Assembly: GCA_035713725.1 (NCBI GenBank)
Contig: DASTMZ010000216.1
Span: 1 to 14,415, forward strand
Length of the DNA stretch: 14,415 nt
Reading direction: 5' to 3'
From: DASQPR01 sp035713725
GTDB lineage: Bacteria; Actinomycetota; Actinomycetes; Mycobacteriales; Micromonosporaceae
The notes beneath the pieces are model-generated. The model did not search any database and was not told the DNA's origin. It saw only the letters and a program-made list of their open reading frames with translations. Shown here piece after piece: positions 13,421-14,415 of this stretch. The position numbers and the translations under genes were made by a program. How positions within the stretch are numbered: position 1 is the stretch's first letter; every line of letters starts with the position of its first letter.

Positions 13421-14415
13421 GTGTCGTCCGCCGAGCCAGCCTCGGCCGGGGCGGATCCCGGCGAGGCACGCACATCGTTACGCGTCGATCTACTGACCCG
13501 CGAATACCCGCCGGACGTCTACGGCGGCGCCGGCGTACACGTGGAATATCTGGCGCGATCGCTGAACGCATCGGTCGACGTACATGTCAGGTGTTTCGGC
13601 GAACCGCGGACCGCGACCGCAGGCGAGCCGATCGCCACCGCCTACGCCGAGCCCGCGGACCTCGCGGCGGCGAACGCGGCGCTGCGCACGGTCGGGGTCG
13701 ACGTGGCCATCGCCGCCGGATGCTCCGGCGCCGACGTGGTCCACAGTCATACGTGGTACGCGAACCTGGCCGGCCATCTGGCCAAGCTGCTCTACAACGT
13801 GCCGCATGTGGTCACCACACACAGCCTGGAACCGTTGCGGCCGTGGAAGGCGGAGCAGTTGGGCGGCGGATATGCGCTGTCGTCCTGGTGCGAGCGAACC
13901 GCGTTGGAGTCCGCCGACGCGGTGATCGCGGTGTCCGCCGGTATGGCGCGCGACGTGGTCGCGGCATACCCGGCGGTACGCCCGGAGCGCGTGCACGTCG
14001 TGCACAACGGCATCGACACCGACGAGTATGCCCCGGACCACGGCACCGATGTTCTCGAGCGCCACGGCATCGACCCGGCCCGGCCGAGTGTCGTCTACGT
14101 CGGTCGCATCACCCGCCAGAAGGGCGTACCACACCTGTTGCGGGCAATGCGTACGGTGCCGGGCGAGGCTCAGCTCGTCCTGCTCGCCGGCGCCCCGGAC
14201 ACCCCCGAGATCGCCGCCGAAGTTGAGGCCCTCGTTGCCGAGCTTCGGACCATGCGGGACGGCATCGTCTGGATCCCGAAGATGCTGCCCAAGCCCGAGG
14301 TGATTCAGATCCTGACGCACGCGTCGATGTTCGTGTGCCCGTCGGTGTACGAGCCGATGGGCATCGTGAACCTCGAGGCGATGGCGTGCGAGGCACCGGT
14401 CGTGGCCACCGCCAC
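13412..14415 (+). CDS. glgA: GT4 glycogen synthase / maltose-1-phosphate synthase GlgA/GlgM (3' truncated by window)
   Basis: At least 334 codons, open to the window end. The N-terminus (LTREYPPDVYGGAGVHVEYLA) is the nucleotide-sugar-binding start of actinobacterial GT4 glycogen synthases. It continues with 'VVHSHTWYANLAGHLAKLLY', 'THSLEPLRPWK', 'VHNGIDTDEY', 'VGRITRQKG' and 'CPSVYEPMGIVNLEAMA', the E-x7-E element. The mycobacterial homologue next to glgC (Rv1212c) has been shown to make maltose-1-phosphate from ADP-glucose and glucose-1-phosphate, so GlgM activity is the best guess; glycogen elongation is the older label. ATG 13412 and GTG 13421 are both in frame. The conserved fold starts only at about residue 24, and no good ribosome-binding site is seen; GTG 13421 would be a leaderless start. 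Codon 23 (counted from 13412) is TTA. Confidence 0.94.
   Translation, partial: MFGVSSAEPASAGADPGEARTSLRVDLLTREYPPDVYGGAGVHVEYLARSLNASVDVHVRCFGEPRTATAGEPIATAYAEPADLAAANAALRTVGVDVAIAAGCSGADVVHSHTWYANLAGHLAKLLYNVPHVVTTHSLEPLRPWKAEQLGGGYALSSWCERTALESADAVIAVSAGMARDVVAAYPAVRPERVHVVHNGIDTDEYAPDHGTDVLERHGIDPARPSVVYVGRITRQKGVPHLLRAMRTVPGEAQLVLLAGAPDTPEIAAEVEALVAELRTMRDGIVWIPKMLPKPEVIQILTHASMFVCPSVYEPMGIVNLEAMACEAPVVATA

Noticed and set aside
1..14415. CRISPR array, tRNA, insertion sequence, prophage or defence genes
   Set aside because: No spaced repeats, cloverleaf, transposase, integrase or nuclease motifs were seen. The window reads as ordinary chromosomal metabolism.

Overview
The window is high-GC DNA from an actinobacterium. 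The evidence is the strong G/C bias at third codon positions, GTG starts, ATGA/GTGA stop-start overlaps, and a GlgC/GlgA pair of the actinobacterial type. The genus cannot be fixed from the sequence. The content is carbohydrate uptake, central sugar metabolism, glycogen/maltose-1-phosphate synthesis and one c-di-GMP turnover protein. There is no rRNA, tRNA, CRISPR array, transposon or phage gene.

Left block (1-6867, + strand): the 3' end of a DppB-type permease, a DppC-type permease, two Opp/Dpp-type ATPases joined by 4-base overlaps, a lipoprotein substrate-binding protein (SBP_bac_5 family) and a GH1 beta-glucosidase. The SBP gene comes last among the transporter genes and has its own 186-bp leader with a perfect 16-bp palindrome. 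A 14-bp perfect stem-loop and a 26-bp direct repeat lie between the SBP and GH1 genes. The only good ribosome-binding site before GH1 drives a 12-codon mini-ORF whose stop overlaps the GH1 start. The pairing with GH1 suggests that this 'peptide-type' importer carries an oligosaccharide, probably a beta-glucoside. That is inference.

Middle block (6883-10929, - strand): pgi (glucose-6-phosphate isomerase), then, after a 267-bp gap, a membrane-anchored GGDEF-EAL protein with both catalytic motifs intact. An 18-bp perfect palindrome upstream of the latter overlaps a candidate -35 box.

Right block (11052-14415): a HIT-superfamily protein and a GNAT acetyltransferase overlap on the + strand. glgC (- strand) and glgA/glgM (+ strand, cut by the window end) are divergent. 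Both glg starts and the HIT start lack a clear Shine-Dalgarno and sit 5-7 nt after a TAnnnT-like hexamer, as expected for leaderless transcripts.

Read together, the genes outline a path from imported oligosaccharide to glucose (GH1), with hexose-phosphate interconversion (Pgi) and storage as alpha-glucan (GlgC, GlgA/GlgM) encoded close by. No wholly novel system was found. The most interesting points are regulatory: the leader mini-ORF, the palindromes, the hairpin/repeat region and the glg intergenic region. A HIT protein with an atypical active-site motif is also notable.
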